DNA of 64,000 bases from contig JASPKZ010004204.1 in assembly GCA_030220185.1 (NCBI GenBank), forward strand, positions 308,001 through 372,000. Direction: 5' to 3'. Both the position numbers and the translations under genes were made by a program. Positions 10,500-22,262 of the stretch are shown here, one piece after another. Source of the DNA: Diploptera punctata (lineage: Eukaryota; Arthropoda; Insecta; Blattodea; Blaberidae). A model generated the notes under the pieces. That model did no database searches. It was not told the origin of the DNA and saw only the letters and a program-made list of their open reading frames with translations. Each line of letters begins with the position of its first letter. Position 1 is the stretch's first letter.

Positions 10500-11185
10500 G
10501 AATAAGTTATGGATTTTCATCACGTAAACGCCAATTCAATTGATCATTTAATATATGCCTAATTATATTCGAAATTGTATGTAATTTATGATCGTTTTAA
10601 GGAATGTAAAACAGTACCTGAGATCTCAGTCGTCCTCAAAAATCAATAACTGTTTTATATTTCTTAAAATTTTAACAAAGTGGCCTCAACGGAGTATCGT
10701 AATATATTTTACAAATCTTGATTTATGATAATTACGTTTAATATCAGTAAATCTACTAGTGTAGTATATAAAACTAATAATAGAAGAGAAAGTGGGAATG
10801 AATATAAAAAAAAAGTCGAATTTTATGTTGTGATATTTAAAAAATGTAGAATTTTATGTTTTTTTTTGTTCAACGCCTGAGTTGAAAACTAATATCTTAG
10901 AAAGTGGAAGTAAAGGCGCATAAAAACTGTTCTTCTGTGATAAATTTGAACTTCTTAATATTATAAAATCGGGAGGGATTGAAGAGCTAGAGATCTTAAT
11001 TATACTCTTTCCAATTATATGTAACCGAATCCTCTTGTCGCCCTGAGCCATTACCGGTATGTAAAACTCAGCTTTAAAAGATCTAAAAAAATCTCTGAAA
11101 TAAAGGTATAATAATATCATATTTTAAAGTTGCCTATCTTAATGATATATACGTATATACAATTTTAAATTATGAGTTAAAAATT
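10500..11185. other. AT-rich stretch, nothing recognised
   Basis: The 88-residue minus-strand frame at 10854-11120 has no recognisable motif and no repeat partner. Confidence 0.45.
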
Positions 11186-11495
11186 TCTACCGCTGTCATC
11201 TCGAAGGATACGGAGACCCGGATTCGATCCCCGGCTGGGATCAGTTCCTGGGTAAGGTGTTTTTGGTCTTTTCCTCTCCTGTAAGAAAAACGTTGAATGA
11301 ATGTCGAACACCACTTGGCCATCCTAATCATCCTATCATATTAGCTTTGTTTAGTATGATTATGTGAGCGAATGCTATGTCTTGTCTTAAATGTTTGTGC
11401 TCTCTTGGAATTGGCGCGTATTAAGCAGTTCCCTAGTTGGGGAAGCTCCTACATTCCCTTCTGTGGTAAAAAACGAATGTGAACCAAATTTAAAC
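11186..11495 (+). mobile_element. SINE-B
   Basis: The head contains the B box GGATTCGATCCC near 11221. The body shares TTGTTTAGTATGATTATG, GCGAATGCTATGTCTTGTCT and GTGCTCTCTTGGAATTGGC with the copies at 4.1, 40.8 and 60.4 kb. Confidence 0.75.
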
Positions 11496-11974
11496 ATCCT
11501 CTTCTGACTGGTCCAGCAATTCTGTAGGAGTAGGAAACTACTACGGCTTAAGACTTAAAGAAGCTTCTCTATTTATAACTTTGAAGGTTATTAGTTTTAA
11601 TTTTACTTAAAATCTTCCAGGAAGGATTTTAAGTTAAATTAACTTTTAGTAAACGTTAATAAAGAGTGTCACAGTAAGTTACTGGTGGCATGGGACAAGG
11701 AAAGTACCTAAAAGAAAGACGTTAAAATAAAATTAAGAAAGAATAAGGAAAAATAAGTAGAAAACTAGGTCCAGTCTAACGAGGAAGATCTCCTACCTTG
11801 CATAAATAAGAATAAAGAACTGAGCAATCTACAGCATGCTGTATTCATCTCTCATAAATGTTAAACTTTCAAAGGATATTCTGAAATACTAATATAAAAT
11901 ATATATATATATATATTAATGTACAATTTTAAATAAATTAGTTATGTTTCGATAAAAAGAGACACAAGAAAGAC
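11496..11974. other. AT-rich stretch with short (TA)n
   Basis: No gene seen. A (TA)n tract lies at about 11897-11918. The motif CTTCCAGGAAGGATTTTAAG is locally palindromic near 11612. Confidence 0.45.
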
Positions 11975-12318
11975 AATGGCATGCACTACTACACTCCATA
12001 GCGCGAAAGGTCTAGAAGGCTTGTGGCCTAACAGACGGTTGCTGGTCTCATATCCAGGTGTTTATCACAGGGATATAAGATCATCCAGACAGTGTAGGGA
12101 TGACATGTGGTATGCGTTTCGGGTCCTCCAGCCGTTATACCTGGTTTTCTCAACCTGGAGCCGCTAATTAAATGCCTCCCGATGCTGGGTGGGCACCGGT
12201 CCATACTGGCCGAAATTCCATGTGAAAATTTCTTCTTCCATGGAGACCCGAATCAGCGCAAGACCCGTAGCTCTGCGCCAATTCATGTTGCCTTAACCAC
12301 TCGGCTAATGCGAGAGAC
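11975..12318 (-). mobile_element. SINE-D
   Basis: The minus strand starts with A box TAGCCGAGTGGTTAAGGC near 12306 and a B-box-like GATTCGGGTCTCC near 12250. The body includes GGACCGGTGCCCACCCAGC and GGTTGAGAAAACCAGGTATA. A second copy is at 17140-17416. The open frames here are incidental. Confidence 0.8.
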
Positions 12319-12396
12319 ATGCAATACTAACGTCAAACCAAATATTAATGGGATCAAGCCTATTGGAATGTATTTTTGTAATTATTTTAAACGTTA

Positions 12397-13220
12397 CATA
12401 ATTCATCATCATCATCCTTCACGGATTAGATCTGTGCCTGTTCCGATCTCATATATGTTCAGCCCAGCGCTTTCTTGGTCTTTCTACCGATATTCGTCCT
12501 CCTCCTCTGTCATTATTTGCAGATGTTCTATCAAATTTTCCTGTGTTCTTCTATTTGTTGAAGAAATGGTTGTACTTTTAGTTCCTCTGTAATATTCTCA
12601 TTTCTAATATGTTTTTATCTTGTATAACCTTTCACAGCCCGTAGGAATCTCATTTCCGCTGCTTGAATTTTATTTTTTTATTTTTTCTTCAAGACCCAGG
12701 TCTCACTTCTATACATCGCCACTGGTAGTGCTTTCGTTGTGTAAAATCTTAGCTGCGTATCTTTTTTTACTTTGTTCCTCAGGGTTCGCCTGATTGTTCC
12801 ATAAATATGTTGAAAGTTCTGCATTTTCTTATTTATATCTTGTTCTTCTTCATATGTTATATCGCAGCCCAAATACTGGAAGTGTGAAACATGTTCCAAC
12901 ACTTTATCTTCTATTACTATTTTTCTTCTTACTGGGTACTTTCCATGGAACGCCATTACTTTAGTTCTTAATTTTGAAATTATATTATATTTCTTACATA
13001 TATTATTTAATTGATAGACTGCATTCTGTAGCCTGTCTTCTGTGTCAAAAATTAATATATATCATCTGCAAAACATAATGCATGCAAGTTTTATTTCGTT
13101 CAATTTTTAATCCCTTATGTACTAATTGTTTCCATTCATCAAGAATGTTGTCTAAATGTATTTTAAAAAAGCGTTGATCTTTCTCAAAAGTCTCACATGA
13201 TTAAGCCCGACGGAATTCGC
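12397..13220 (-). pseudogene. RTE-type LINE RT, C-terminal half
   Basis: Reading right to left: decayed ADD-region (FDTEDRLQNAVYQLN) near 13040, then a frame at 12678-12956 with VSHFQYLGCDITYEEEQDI, LRFYTTKALPVAMYRSETWV. A decayed GRRNIGRPKKRW-type block follows near 12460-12510 and the end is a (ATG/CAT)n tail at 12397-12410. This is the usual order for the palm end, connection and C-terminal of RTE-type LINE proteins. Several stops and a frame change make it dead. Confidence 0.75.
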
Positions 13221-13224
13221 TTAC

Positions 13225-13680
13225 ATAATTGAATTCCAACCATCCATAGTAATTCTGCCCGAAGGCAGGTCTTTCACTGCAATCATAGCATTTTTATGCT
13301 ATGCTTTGCAGCTTTAGTAGGGAATTGTAGGTGTAGTAGCTTCCCGTTGCTTTCCACACCGGTGAAGCATGATGATGATAATGGCCATAGCATACAGATA
13401 TTCACCACGAGGAAGAAGAAGTTTGGGAAGACCAAAGAAAAGATGGAAACAGCAGCAATTTGGAGCCGGAACAGGCTAGTAAATAAGCCTAAACCGTGAT
13501 TAAGAAGAAGATTTCGGGGACCGTTTGGGCCTTAAATGTTTTCCTGACATCTGTCTTACAGGTGAGGAAAAACCCCGATAAAAACCTCACCCAGAAAAAC
13601 TGCCCCGACCGGGGATCGAACACGGGCCCGCTGTGTGACAAGGCAGCACGCTATCTCCAGACCACAGCGGTGGACATAAT
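13225..13680 (-). mobile_element. SINE-C with nested LINE tail
   Basis: The head is at 13675 downwards (CACCGCTGTGGTCTGGAGAT, B box in GTTCGATCCCCGG). The body and 3' tail (TGCCTTCGGGCAGAATTACT) match 2335-2642. A 130-bp LINE end interrupts the body at 13378-13508. Confidence 0.8.
13378..13508 (+). pseudogene. LINE 3'-end fragment nested in SINE-C
   Basis: It reads SPRGRRSLGRPKKRWKQQQ on the plus strand, then a stop and a tail with AAGAAGAAG. Both sides are SINE-C body, so the LINE fragment was inserted later. Confidence 0.7.
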
Positions 13681-13689
13681 TGAATTACG

Positions 13690-14616
13690 GAATTCAAAAT
13701 AAGTTGCAGAATATTTGATGCAAATTCACTTTATTCCTATGTTAATGAATAAAGTTGGAGGTTTGGATACCGAACTTACGAAATTAATTGCGTCTTGAAG
13801 TAGAAAGTCGTACTCTCCACAACAACTGTGCTGGAATGAGCTAAGCGATGAAGCACGCCGCCCCGGAATCAAAACATTGGACATAAGTTAGTTGAACCAG
13901 AGAAACACTGTTTGTTGTATGCTGATCTCAACAGCCCTCTGTAGGGGTTATGTTGTTATAGTGACGTCAGGGATCGGACCAGAGTGTTCAAACTATGCAG
14001 GCAGAAGGAAAATACATTTTGAAAACATACTGCTTACATTATTCAGGATCAGATTCAGAGGATGCAATTACGACCTAGCGATACGCCAGACAAGAGGAGA
14101 CGTTTTACTTGCATAAAATATGACGAGTGCACTGAGTTTAAAAACTAAACATAGCTTAATTTCTATAAAAATTGCGTAAGAGATTTACATATTGCCTATT
14201 TATCTACATGTGTTCGTTCGCTGGGACGAGGGTGTTTTCTTGACTTTATCAGAACGTAAGGTTCTAGTTTATGTCCATATTCGTAAAGGGTCAAATAAGG
14301 TTGAATTTATTGGTATTTTGCAACCGTTTAGAGATGCTATTAAGTTATTTAGAAAGGAACAGACATTTCCGCTAACTTCTAATTATATCTCTTATTATTT
14401 TCCCCCTATATTTAGTCTATTTTTATCTTTATTATTATGAATAATTTTTCCTTATTTAAGAGGCTTTCATTCATTTTAATTAGGATTCTTATTTTTTTTA
14501 AGTACTCAGCAAGCTATTTTCATTACGATTATTTCCCTACAGATGTCAGAGAGTGATCGCATCAAAATTATGTATATTAGCCAACTTAGTTTATATTTAT
14601 AAAGGGAAGTCCGATT
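13690..14616. other. Unassigned stretch
   Basis: Short frames at 13892-14116 and 14192-14440 show no family motif and no repeat partner in the window. Confidence 0.4.
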
Positions 14617-14683
14617 GAATTTTGCTCAAAGGTTCAATTTAGGTTTGAGTTCTGTTGTGAGTCCGAAAATCTTCAAACTCGAG
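14617..14683 (-). mobile_element. SINE-F fragment
   Basis: The minus strand GAAGATTTTCGGACTCACAA...CCTAAATTGAACC...AGCAAAATT matches the middle of SINE-F at 39.5 and 44.77 kb. Both ends are missing. Confidence 0.55.
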
Positions 14684-15225
14684 ACGCACTACTTTTCAAG
14701 CTCCTGAATTCCTACACTCCTAGTTACCTGGCGTCCATATTTGAGAAGTTATCTTCTTACCACAATATTGACACTAGGTCACAAGATAAGTCTGCTAACA
14801 ATCCCTCTTCATGGCACTTCATCTTATTCTACTTCCACAGTACCCTCTGCCCGATCCTGGAATTTTCTTCCTCAAGATAACAGGAGTTGCCGCACACTTG
14901 GCACTTTTAAGTCACGATTATACAAAAAAATATTTGTAAAACATGTTATTAAATAATTCATTTTCTCGATAACTAAATTTATTCTGTTATTAATAGTTTT
15001 TTATCTGACTTTTCTATCTTGTACATTTGTTATTTCAATCGTTAACCCTAGATTGAACGAAATTATTGTGTAAATAACAGTTATATTGTAGACGTACCAA
15101 GTATATTTATATGTATTGTAATTTTGATTTAAAAATAATTTCTGTATTTTTTAACCTGGTTGAGTGGTAGACAAGGCCTTAAGGCCTTAACTCTGCCAGG
15201 TAAAATAAAACTATTATTATTATTG
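14684..15225 (+). pseudogene. CR1/L2-type LINE C-terminal end and 3' UTR
   Basis: The plus frame from 14741 reads LLTIPLHGTSSYSTSTVPSA and RSWNFLPQDNRSCRTLGTFK, the TRS..L.IP....Y..SF...WN.LP...R blocks of CR1/L2-type LINE C-termini. The 3' UTR ends AAGGCCTTAAGGCC-TTAACTCTGCCAGG and AATAAAA. It is about 65-75% alike by eye to the reversed copy at 40.06-40.80 kb. Confidence 0.75.
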
Positions 15226-15232
15226 TTATTGT

Positions 15233-15700
15233 TTGGAGGAGCAAAAATATTACAAAAGGTACAATATTACAAATATATCAAACCATAATTCAGAGCATTT
15301 TAACATATGGCGCTGAAGTCTGGCAAATTCCTACCAGGGAAATGAAAAGAATTTTAAATACAGAAAAGGATGTTTTAAAAAGATCAGCTGGAAAATCTAG
15401 AATGGATAGAATACGAAATAAAGAAATAAGGGAAATTATGGGTGTACAATATGAGCCGGATATCATAGACATTGTAGAAAAGAAAAGATTACAGTGGTAT
15501 GGCCATGTCAAAGGAATGCCAGAGAAAAGATTGTTATGGAATGTATCCCAATAGAAAGGAGGAGGACCGAAGAAAACTTGGATAGAAGGGATACAAGCAG
15601 CTATGGATATCAGAGGATTTGAGGAAAATCAATGGATGGACAGGCAGAGAGGAATGGCGTTTGGTTTCCGGAAGACGGCGGCAGCTGCCATGATACCGGA
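15233..15700 (+). pseudogene. RTE-type LINE C-terminal end
   Basis: Decayed frames give ILTYGAEVWQIP, then (15342-15554) RSAGKSRMDRIRNKEIREIM and RLQWYGHVKGMPEKRL. A changed frame carries GGPKKTWIEGIQAAMDIRGF and WMDRQ. The block order matches RTE-type LINE tails. An (ATT)n tract follows to 15780. Confidence 0.75.
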
Positions 15701-15704
15701 TGAT

Positions 15705-15780
15705 GAACATGATGATTATTATTGTTATTATCATCATTATCATTGTTACTATTATTACTATTATTATTATTATTATTAAT
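15705..15780. repeat. (ATT)n imperfect microsatellite
   Basis: A trinucleotide run with interruptions at the end of the preceding LINE fragment. Confidence 0.85.
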
Positions 15781-16799
15781 ATTTACCTCCTGTATGATTA
15801 GTACTTTACATTTTTCCATCCTAAAATGTTAACCTACTTCTGCCGGGTTTGAACCCTCAACTCTCACGACCACAGACAAGAAACGCAGTTTACGGAGTTG
15901 TAAAACAGGTCATTCATTTATCCTATTCGATGCCACGTTTATTTAAATACAAAATAAATTTAAAAAAGACGAAACGAAATACATATTTCTCAATAATATA
16001 CGCAACTGAATTTTAACATTTCGGCCACGCATTAGGCCTGTACAGTTTTATGGAGAAATAAAGGAAATTTTGTTCCACGTGAGAAAATGGTATAGTGTAG
16101 ACAAAAACTACAAATTTAGTTTATTCAATGTTGAGATCTGAATTTATATAACAACATTTTGATATATATTATTTAACATTTACCTATTTTTAATAAATTC
16201 AGAATAATAGGATTACATTGTATTAATTTAATTATTGGATTATCGATGGTTTCATTTTAAATATTTAATGTAAGAGGATTAGTTTGATACCGGCTTTGTC
16301 AATATTAAATTGATTCATATTTTTATTGAAGTTTTCATTAAAACTCTGTATTTTTAATTGAAAATGTATGAAAATCCACAAATTAAAAAAAAAAAGAGAG
16401 AATTTCACTTTTAACGAGTTGTTATAGCCGCCGTTTATATCGATGAAATATTGAACTGCTCGTCTGTAATAATTTTAAAATCTGTCTTCAGGGTATTTAT
16501 TGGCAATGCCACAGTAATTTGAGTTTACCTTAAGATAATTTTGAAATCCTGTAATAGTTTGGGATTTTGTTTCTCGTACGAATAACGCACGTAATCGGCT
16601 AAAAGTAGCGATTTTATATTTAAATACATTTCATTACAATAATAATAATAATAATAATATTCATTATTTTAGATTACCTTTATTATTATGTGTATTGTCA
16701 GAAAAGTATAGGTTAGTCCAAACTAGAACGGGCGGTAGCTTGCGAATTATACGGCCGCAGGTTGTAAACTATCTCTGGTGTTATTGTTTAAATAATGTA
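15781..16799. other. AT-rich stretch, nothing recognised
   Basis: No frame or repeat pairing of note. A short (AAT)n run lies near 16639-16660. Confidence 0.45.
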
Positions 16800-17112
16800 A
16801 AAGGTATGGTAAAGTGATCCCAGTAGAGGCCTCAAAAGACCCTTAGGTTAGTAGGAAGTTAAGGCTCCCACGTTTTCAAGACAATCGGCATTTGATGTCA
16901 GCCGGGTTGTCAGCCCTGCGTAGCAGCCGCATTTACCCCCAGAACAAGCGCCACGTACTCATTTCCGTTAGAGGCTGAGTTGGCCCCAAGACCCTAGTGC
17001 CGCCAGAAGGTTTTTGGTCAGTTTAAAAATTATGACCCCCATTGGATTTCGAACCCTCTCGACCTTCCAGCTTGTAGCGTATTGCCTTAACCATAACGCT
17101 AGGTCGTGTCCC
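16800..17112 (-). mobile_element. SINE-A with 14-bp target duplication
   Basis: Full-length minus-strand copy. The head near 17060-17110 is degenerate (A-box region TAGCGTTATGGTTAAGGC, B-box region GGGTTCGAAATCC). GTTTAAATAATGTA is duplicated at 16786-16799 and 17113-17126, proving retroposition. Confidence 0.9.
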
Positions 17113-17139
17113 GTTTAAATAATGTAGCACAATGTAATT

Positions 17140-17416
17140 AAAAAACTCAATGGTGCGACAGGCCTATAAGGTCCTTAGCTACAAGCCGGCTGCTGGCCTC
17201 ACATCCTCATTATTCATCACAGAGAGAGGTGTCATCCAGCCTGTTTAGAGGTGACTTGTGGTCAGCATGCCGGGTTCCCCAGCCGTTATAGCTAGTTTTC
17301 TCAACCAGGAGCTGCTACTTATTGTAGCTACCCAAATGCCTCACGATGATGGATGGGCACCGGTCCCATACTGGGTAAAAGTCCATGTGAAAATATAAAT
17401 TCCTCAATGGAGAAAC
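17140..17416 (-). mobile_element. SINE-D body
   Basis: It shares GGTTGAGAAAACTAGCTATA, GGCATTTGGGTAGC and GGACCGGTGCCCATCCATC (minus strand) with 11975-12318. The tRNA-like head is largely lost at its right end. Confidence 0.75.
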
Positions 17417-17417
17417 G

Positions 17418-17718
17418 TTATATTTGTTTACTATGTAATACATACTTTTTTTTATAATACGCGATGTACTTGAGATGGAAAAGTTTAACATGAAATACGT
17501 GTTTGGAATCTGAGTTAATGTTACTTTTTGCGGAATTGTTTATAAAGTTACTCGTTGTACTAGAGTAATGAACTAAATGGAAATATTCATCGATTTGGTC
17601 TGGTTGGTTTTGTTTAGAGAAGGTTGTAAAAGTACGAAGTTTTGACACGTTACATTTTCTTACGTTCCGATAAAAATCGCACAAATTGCCAGAGTAGAAT
17701 TTGGTTACAGACCTGAGG

Positions 17719-17764
<46 letters not shown>

Positions 17765-17979
17765 CACACACACATATCAGAGAGAGGAGAGAATAGTTGG
17801 GGAAAAAAGTAAGAGAATTAGAGGACAATGAATTACGTATGAAAGTAATAGACCTACAGGAAAAACTAAATGGAATTTATAAACTCGTACAATGTACACA
17901 TTAGAAATATTAGAAGTGGTAAAATTGCAAAATCGGTAATTACGGCTCATAGAATCACAAAATTGGAAGAGGAACTTCT
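17418..17979. other. AT-rich stretch with (TA)n/(CA)n
   Basis: The 136-residue minus frame at 17418-17828 gets much of its length from a (TA)n tract at about 17725-17757 followed by (CA)n, and shows no protein motif. Confidence 0.5.
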
Positions 17980-18210
17980 TCTTCGGCTTTTCCCCACTTA
18001 TAGGTTTGCCGTATTCATATTCCATTTATTTCTGTAATTCCAAACTTCATCTTCCAAATTCCTATCATCCATTACAGTTCTGACATAAGTTTTCCATTTC
18101 CATTTTGGTCTGCCACGTTTATTTCTTCCAGGGGGTGCCCATCGATATATATATATTTTTGGCCATCTTTCATCTTCCATTCTCTGTACATTGGCCATAC
18201 CATTTAAGAG
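17980..18210 (-). pseudogene. RTE-type LINE C-terminal fragment
   Basis: The minus frame 17998-18198 reads MANVQRMEDERWPK, APPGRNKRGRPKWKWK, VRTVMDDRNLEDEVW. This is the end of an RTE-type LINE protein. A GAAGAAG-rich tail follows. Confidence 0.7.
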
Positions 18211-18572
18211 TCATCTTAACAGTAGATGTGATGACATTCATTTCGGAAGAGAAACTACATTTTTAAAAGATGTATAGAAGCCTTTGGAATTAACAGTTTT
18301 GGATAATACATACATTCAGAAGAATAAATTAGAATCATGAATTTTAAAATTTGCGACGAGAATAATTTGATCTCCAAGTTCATAAAATCGGCACCAGATG
18401 GTAGTTCAGAAGATGGTGATAACGGCGAAATTTAGGCAGTTGGAGTTTGACTAAAGATGGAAGTAAAATTCACTTTTGAAACCGGTATCGTGATAACACG
18501 CAACTTTATGAGGTAAGATATATAAAAAAAAGTCCAACTCATTCATAAAATTAATTACTATTTTACATAAAT

Positions 18573-19352
18573 GTGACCAAGAAATTGTGGGAAAAAAATC
18601 CTTACGTTTCTGAACATTTGGATAACTTAAATTGCGATTTGTGTAGGTTAGCTGTTACATTATATAATGGAAATGGACAGCTAATGACAAATGAGGGAAA
18701 TTTCGAGGAAGTGACTGAATTCAAATACCTAGGAACAATAATCACAAATAGGAATGAGATGCACAAAGAAATTAAACATAGGCTCAATTCTGGAAATGCG
18801 TGCTATTATGCATTGCAGAGACTCTTGATGTCTCAACTCCTTTCAGAAAACATTAAACTGAAAATATATAAAACTATTATTCTACCAGTTACATTATGTG
18901 GATGCGAAACATGGACTCTTACTTTAAGGGATGAAAGGAGATTAGAAGTATTTGAGAATAAAGTACTTTGGAAAATTTTTGGATCAAAGAGAGATGAACA
19001 AACAGGTAAATGGAGAAGACTACATAACAATGAACTACATGGTCTTTATAGGAAGCAGACATATTAAGAACAGCTAAGTCTCGTAGACTGCGATGGACAG
19101 AACATGTTGCACGTATGGAGAATGAAAGACTTGCATGGAAGCTTCTTGTAGGAAAGCCAGAGGGAAAACGCCCAGTTGGTAGACCTAGAATGAGGTGGGA
19201 GAATAACATTAACAATGATTTGAGGGGACGAGATTATACAGGGAATGATTGGAAAGCATTGGCTCAGGATAGGGTTGTATGGAGAACTTATGTCCGTGCG
19301 GCCATGAACCTACGGGTTCGATAGTGCCAGTGAGTAAGTAAGTAAGTAAGAA
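18573..19352 (+). pseudogene. LINE-X C-terminal end, best copy
   Basis: The frame 18573-19067 carries EFKYLGTIITNR, LKIYKTIILPVTL, CETWTL, and KIFGSKRDEQTGKWRRLHN. A frameshift near 19065 moves to 19115-19324, with GKPEGKRPVGRPRMRWENNI and a stop at 19322. The 3' end is AGTGCCAGTGAG followed by (TAAG)n to about 19350. Order and motifs fit an RTE-type LINE cut off just downstream of the RT catalytic palm. The family recurs at 21.6, 23.5, 24.96, 47.3, 52.3, 58.4 and 59.9 kb. It cannot encode a working RT. Confidence 0.85.
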
Positions 19353-20037
19353 GCTGTATTTAATTTAAGGTTTTTGAGGTTCTGTTTATCTATCGACTGA
19401 GTCAACTTCAGTATAATGAAACGGTTGGGTTTTTCCATGATCCAGTCTTAACTTTTGGAGCAGCCACATTGTTTTTTTTATTACATTTAAGATAATTTCT
19501 AATTCATTTTTTTCCAGTTTCTCTTATTTTTTCTCACCAAGAAAAATTGTACCTCAGGTCGCTGTCGGTACTAAATTCTACTACGGTAATTTTGGTTTTT
19601 GTAGTTTTTTATAAAGTAATTGTAATGCGATGTTTCGCTGATAACTCCTATAATAATTAATACTATTACTATAATTAATAATAATAATAATAATAGTAAT
19701 AATAATAATAATAATAACAGTTACTTTTTTATTATGTTGTTTCATAAGTAATGTTGAGTTTTAATATAATGTTGTATGTTTCGTGAATATTTTGAAAGTG
19801 TGATGCACTGGAAGTTTGTTCCAATGAATGTGCAGCCGATTCGGATCTTTATTTTCAACAAATGAAATGAGTTTATGAAATTTCAAAAGTCGCGAATTCA
19901 AACCCGACCCGACGCCATTCCGCACGAATAACCCCGACACAAAAATCATAAATCAGTAGAAATCGAACTGCTAACACACCCAGCGTATATCCCTGAACTC
20001 GAGTCTTCAAATGACCTCTGTTTCGATCCATTATATA
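19353..20037. other. AT-rich stretch with (AAT)n
   Basis: A broken (AAT)n tract lies near 19660-19720. No gene seen. Confidence 0.5.
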
Positions 20038-21239
20038 CAGGGCGATTCAAAAGTCTCTTGACATTTTCGTCAAACCAGTGTTTTATGCCAAACTTGTTAT
20101 TAGATATGGATAGTAATGCCTAATGAATGACAAACTGTACATTTCATGTGGTGGTCCTCTAAGTCATGGCACAGACTTCATCTTTCTTTGTGTATAGCGA
20201 AACACTTTTACCAGCAAAGCTGGTGTGATTGTAGCTAATGCTGCAGTTATTCAGTTTCTCAATTGCTGTAAGGTGTTGATCTTCACTTCATACACTTTGG
20301 ACTTAACGAAATCCCAAACAAAGTAGTGTAGTGGTGTCAGATCTGGTGAGCGGGCCGCCCAAATTCTCGGTGAACCACGACCGATCCATCCTACCAATTG
20401 AAAACTTCGTTGAGGTGGCCACGAACAGTGATGTCAAAATAGGGTGGTGCACCATCTTGCTGGAAAACCACAGTATCCTGTACAGCATCCTGTGCCAGCT
20501 GCGGTTCCAGGTATTATCCTAACATGACAAGATAATTACTTTCAGTTACTGTTGTTTCCGCAAATATGAACGGCACGTAATTTTTTTTTTTTTTGCTATT
20601 CCCAGCCACACATTTACCTTTGGTGTTTCTCTCTGAAACTCTTGTATGGCGTGTGGCTGCTCGCCTGCCAGAATGCTACAAGTATGCCTATTGACATGCC
20701 CACATGTGTGGAATGTTGCCTCATCACAGAACAACACATGTTCCATGAGGTCTTCATTTTCAATGGCATTTAACCGGTCATCACACATAGCTTGTCGAGC
20801 TACATGGTCTTGTCCATTATCTGGATGTGATAAGGGCGTTTGTTCAGTTTGAAGCGCAAGGTAGGCCATACAATGTTTTGAGACATACCCAACTTTCTGC
20901 TGAGTATTCTGGTTGATGCACCAGGACTTCGTGAGATGGAATCCTGTATGGTGTGCACGTCTTCCGGTGTTGTAGCCGGTCTCCCTCTACGTGCCTCATC
21001 AGTAACATATCCCGCCCGTTTCATTTTCATTACCAGATATCTAATAGCTTGCCTACTAGGACCTGACTTTCTTAAATTTCTAGTGAATTCTTCTTGGACC
21101 TGCCTGAATGTCAGGTCTCGTATACAAGCGAAAATGACAGCTAATATTTCCTCTATTGTTAGCATAGTTTCCAATTACCCATAAAAATATACAAATGAAC
21201 GATATGAGGAAAATGTCAAGAGACTTTTGATTCACCCTG
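20038..21239 (-). mobile_element. Tc1/mariner-type DNA transposon, near full length
   Basis: The 31-bp TIRs are CAGGG(C/T)GA(T/A)TCAAAAGTCT continuing CTTGACATTTTC on both ends. Total length is 1202 bp. It is flanked by TA on the left and CA on the right, a likely mutated TA duplication. One transposase gene lies on the minus strand. Length, TIRs and DDE motifs fit a Tc1/mariner-superfamily transposon. Confidence 0.9.
20300..21174 (-). pseudogene. Tc1/mariner-type transposase, frameshifted
   Basis: The start ATG is at 21174. The first frame (124 residues) is a DNA-binding part: EEILAVIFACIRDLTFRQV, SRQAIRYLVMKMKRAGYV, RRGRPATTPEDV and an HTH-like STRILSRKLGMSQ. After a frameshift near 20850 the second frame gives CDDRLNAIENEDLMEHVLFC-DEATFH, where the first catalytic Asp sits, and VNRH and PKVNVWLGI. 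A poly-T run near 20580 marks another break. Further on, QQDGAPPH with the second catalytic Asp is visible near 20440, but the third-acid region is degenerate. The protein would cut and paste the element by a DDE/D mechanism. This copy is dead. Confidence 0.85.
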
Positions 21240-21574
21240 CATTTCTTGAATAAAATTCCGAGAACATTGAAATCATTGAAACTGTGGAACTGGATCCCAG
21301 TAATTCTTCGCATTTAGGGAACCGTACTGTGGCGGGATAATAAAACTAGTTGAAAGACCAGCTGATGCTCTCTGCTTTGAAGAATAGTTTATTTTCTTTT
21401 CAGAAAATATTCCAAATAAAATTCTGTTTAAAAAACGAGATTACTTATGAGATGGTCCTACATTATTATTATTAAAATTATTATTATTATTATTATTATT
21501 ACTGCTGCTACTACTATAATTATTGCTATTATTATTAAAATTATTATTATTATTGTCGTTATTAGGATATGTAA
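21240..21574. other. Spacer with (ATT)n tracts
   Basis: Interrupted (ATT)n/(CTA)n runs at about 21460-21560. Nothing else seen. Confidence 0.5.
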
Positions 21575-22262
21575 TAATACATTATATAATGGAAATGGAC
21601 AGAAAATGACAAATTAGGGAAAGTTTTAAGAAGTGGTTGAATTGAGATATCTAGGAACAATACAAATAGGAAGGAGATGGAAAAAGAAATTAAGCATAGG
21701 CTCAATTCTGCAAATGCATGCCATTAAGCATTACATGGACTCTTGTCGTCCCAACTCCTTTCAAAAATCGTTAAACGAAATATATATAAAACTGCTACTC
21801 TCCAGTTATATTATATGGATGCGAAACATGAACTCTTATTTTAAGAGAGAATAGAAAAATACGAGTATTTGAGAATAAAGTTCTTAGGAAAATGTTTGGG
21901 TCAAAGAGAGATAAACAAATATGTGAATGGAAAAAACTACATAACAGTGAACTACATGGTCTTTATAGGAAGCCAGATATAATAAGAACAGTTACGTCTC
22001 GAAGACTGGGAAGGGCAGGACATGTGACACAAATGGTAAATGAAAAAAAGAGCATGGAAGCTACTTGTAAGAAAACCAGATGGAAAACGCCCAATAAGTA
22101 GACCAAGAATGAGATGGGAGAATAACATTTACCATGATTTGAGGGAAGTATATTCTACAGGGAATGATTGGTAAACGTTGGCTCAGGATAGGCATTTATG
22201 GAGAGCTTATGTCCACGCGGTCATGAATCTACGGGTTCGACAGAGCCAGTGAGTGAGTTAGT
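21575..22262 (+). pseudogene. LINE-X C-terminal end, older copy
   Basis: It carries the same block order as 18573-19352 but with more stops: FGSKRDKQICEWKKLHN, LHGLYRKPDIIRTV, RLGRAGHVTQM, then degraded GRP-x-RW. The end is GACAGAGCCAGTGAGTGAGT. Both this and the 18.6-kb copy begin their similarity at ACATTATATAATGGAAATGG. Confidence 0.8.

Noticed and set aside
17418..17828. 136-residue minus frame
   Set aside because: Much of it is the Tyr-Ile run from a (TA)n tract; nothing else resembles a protein family.
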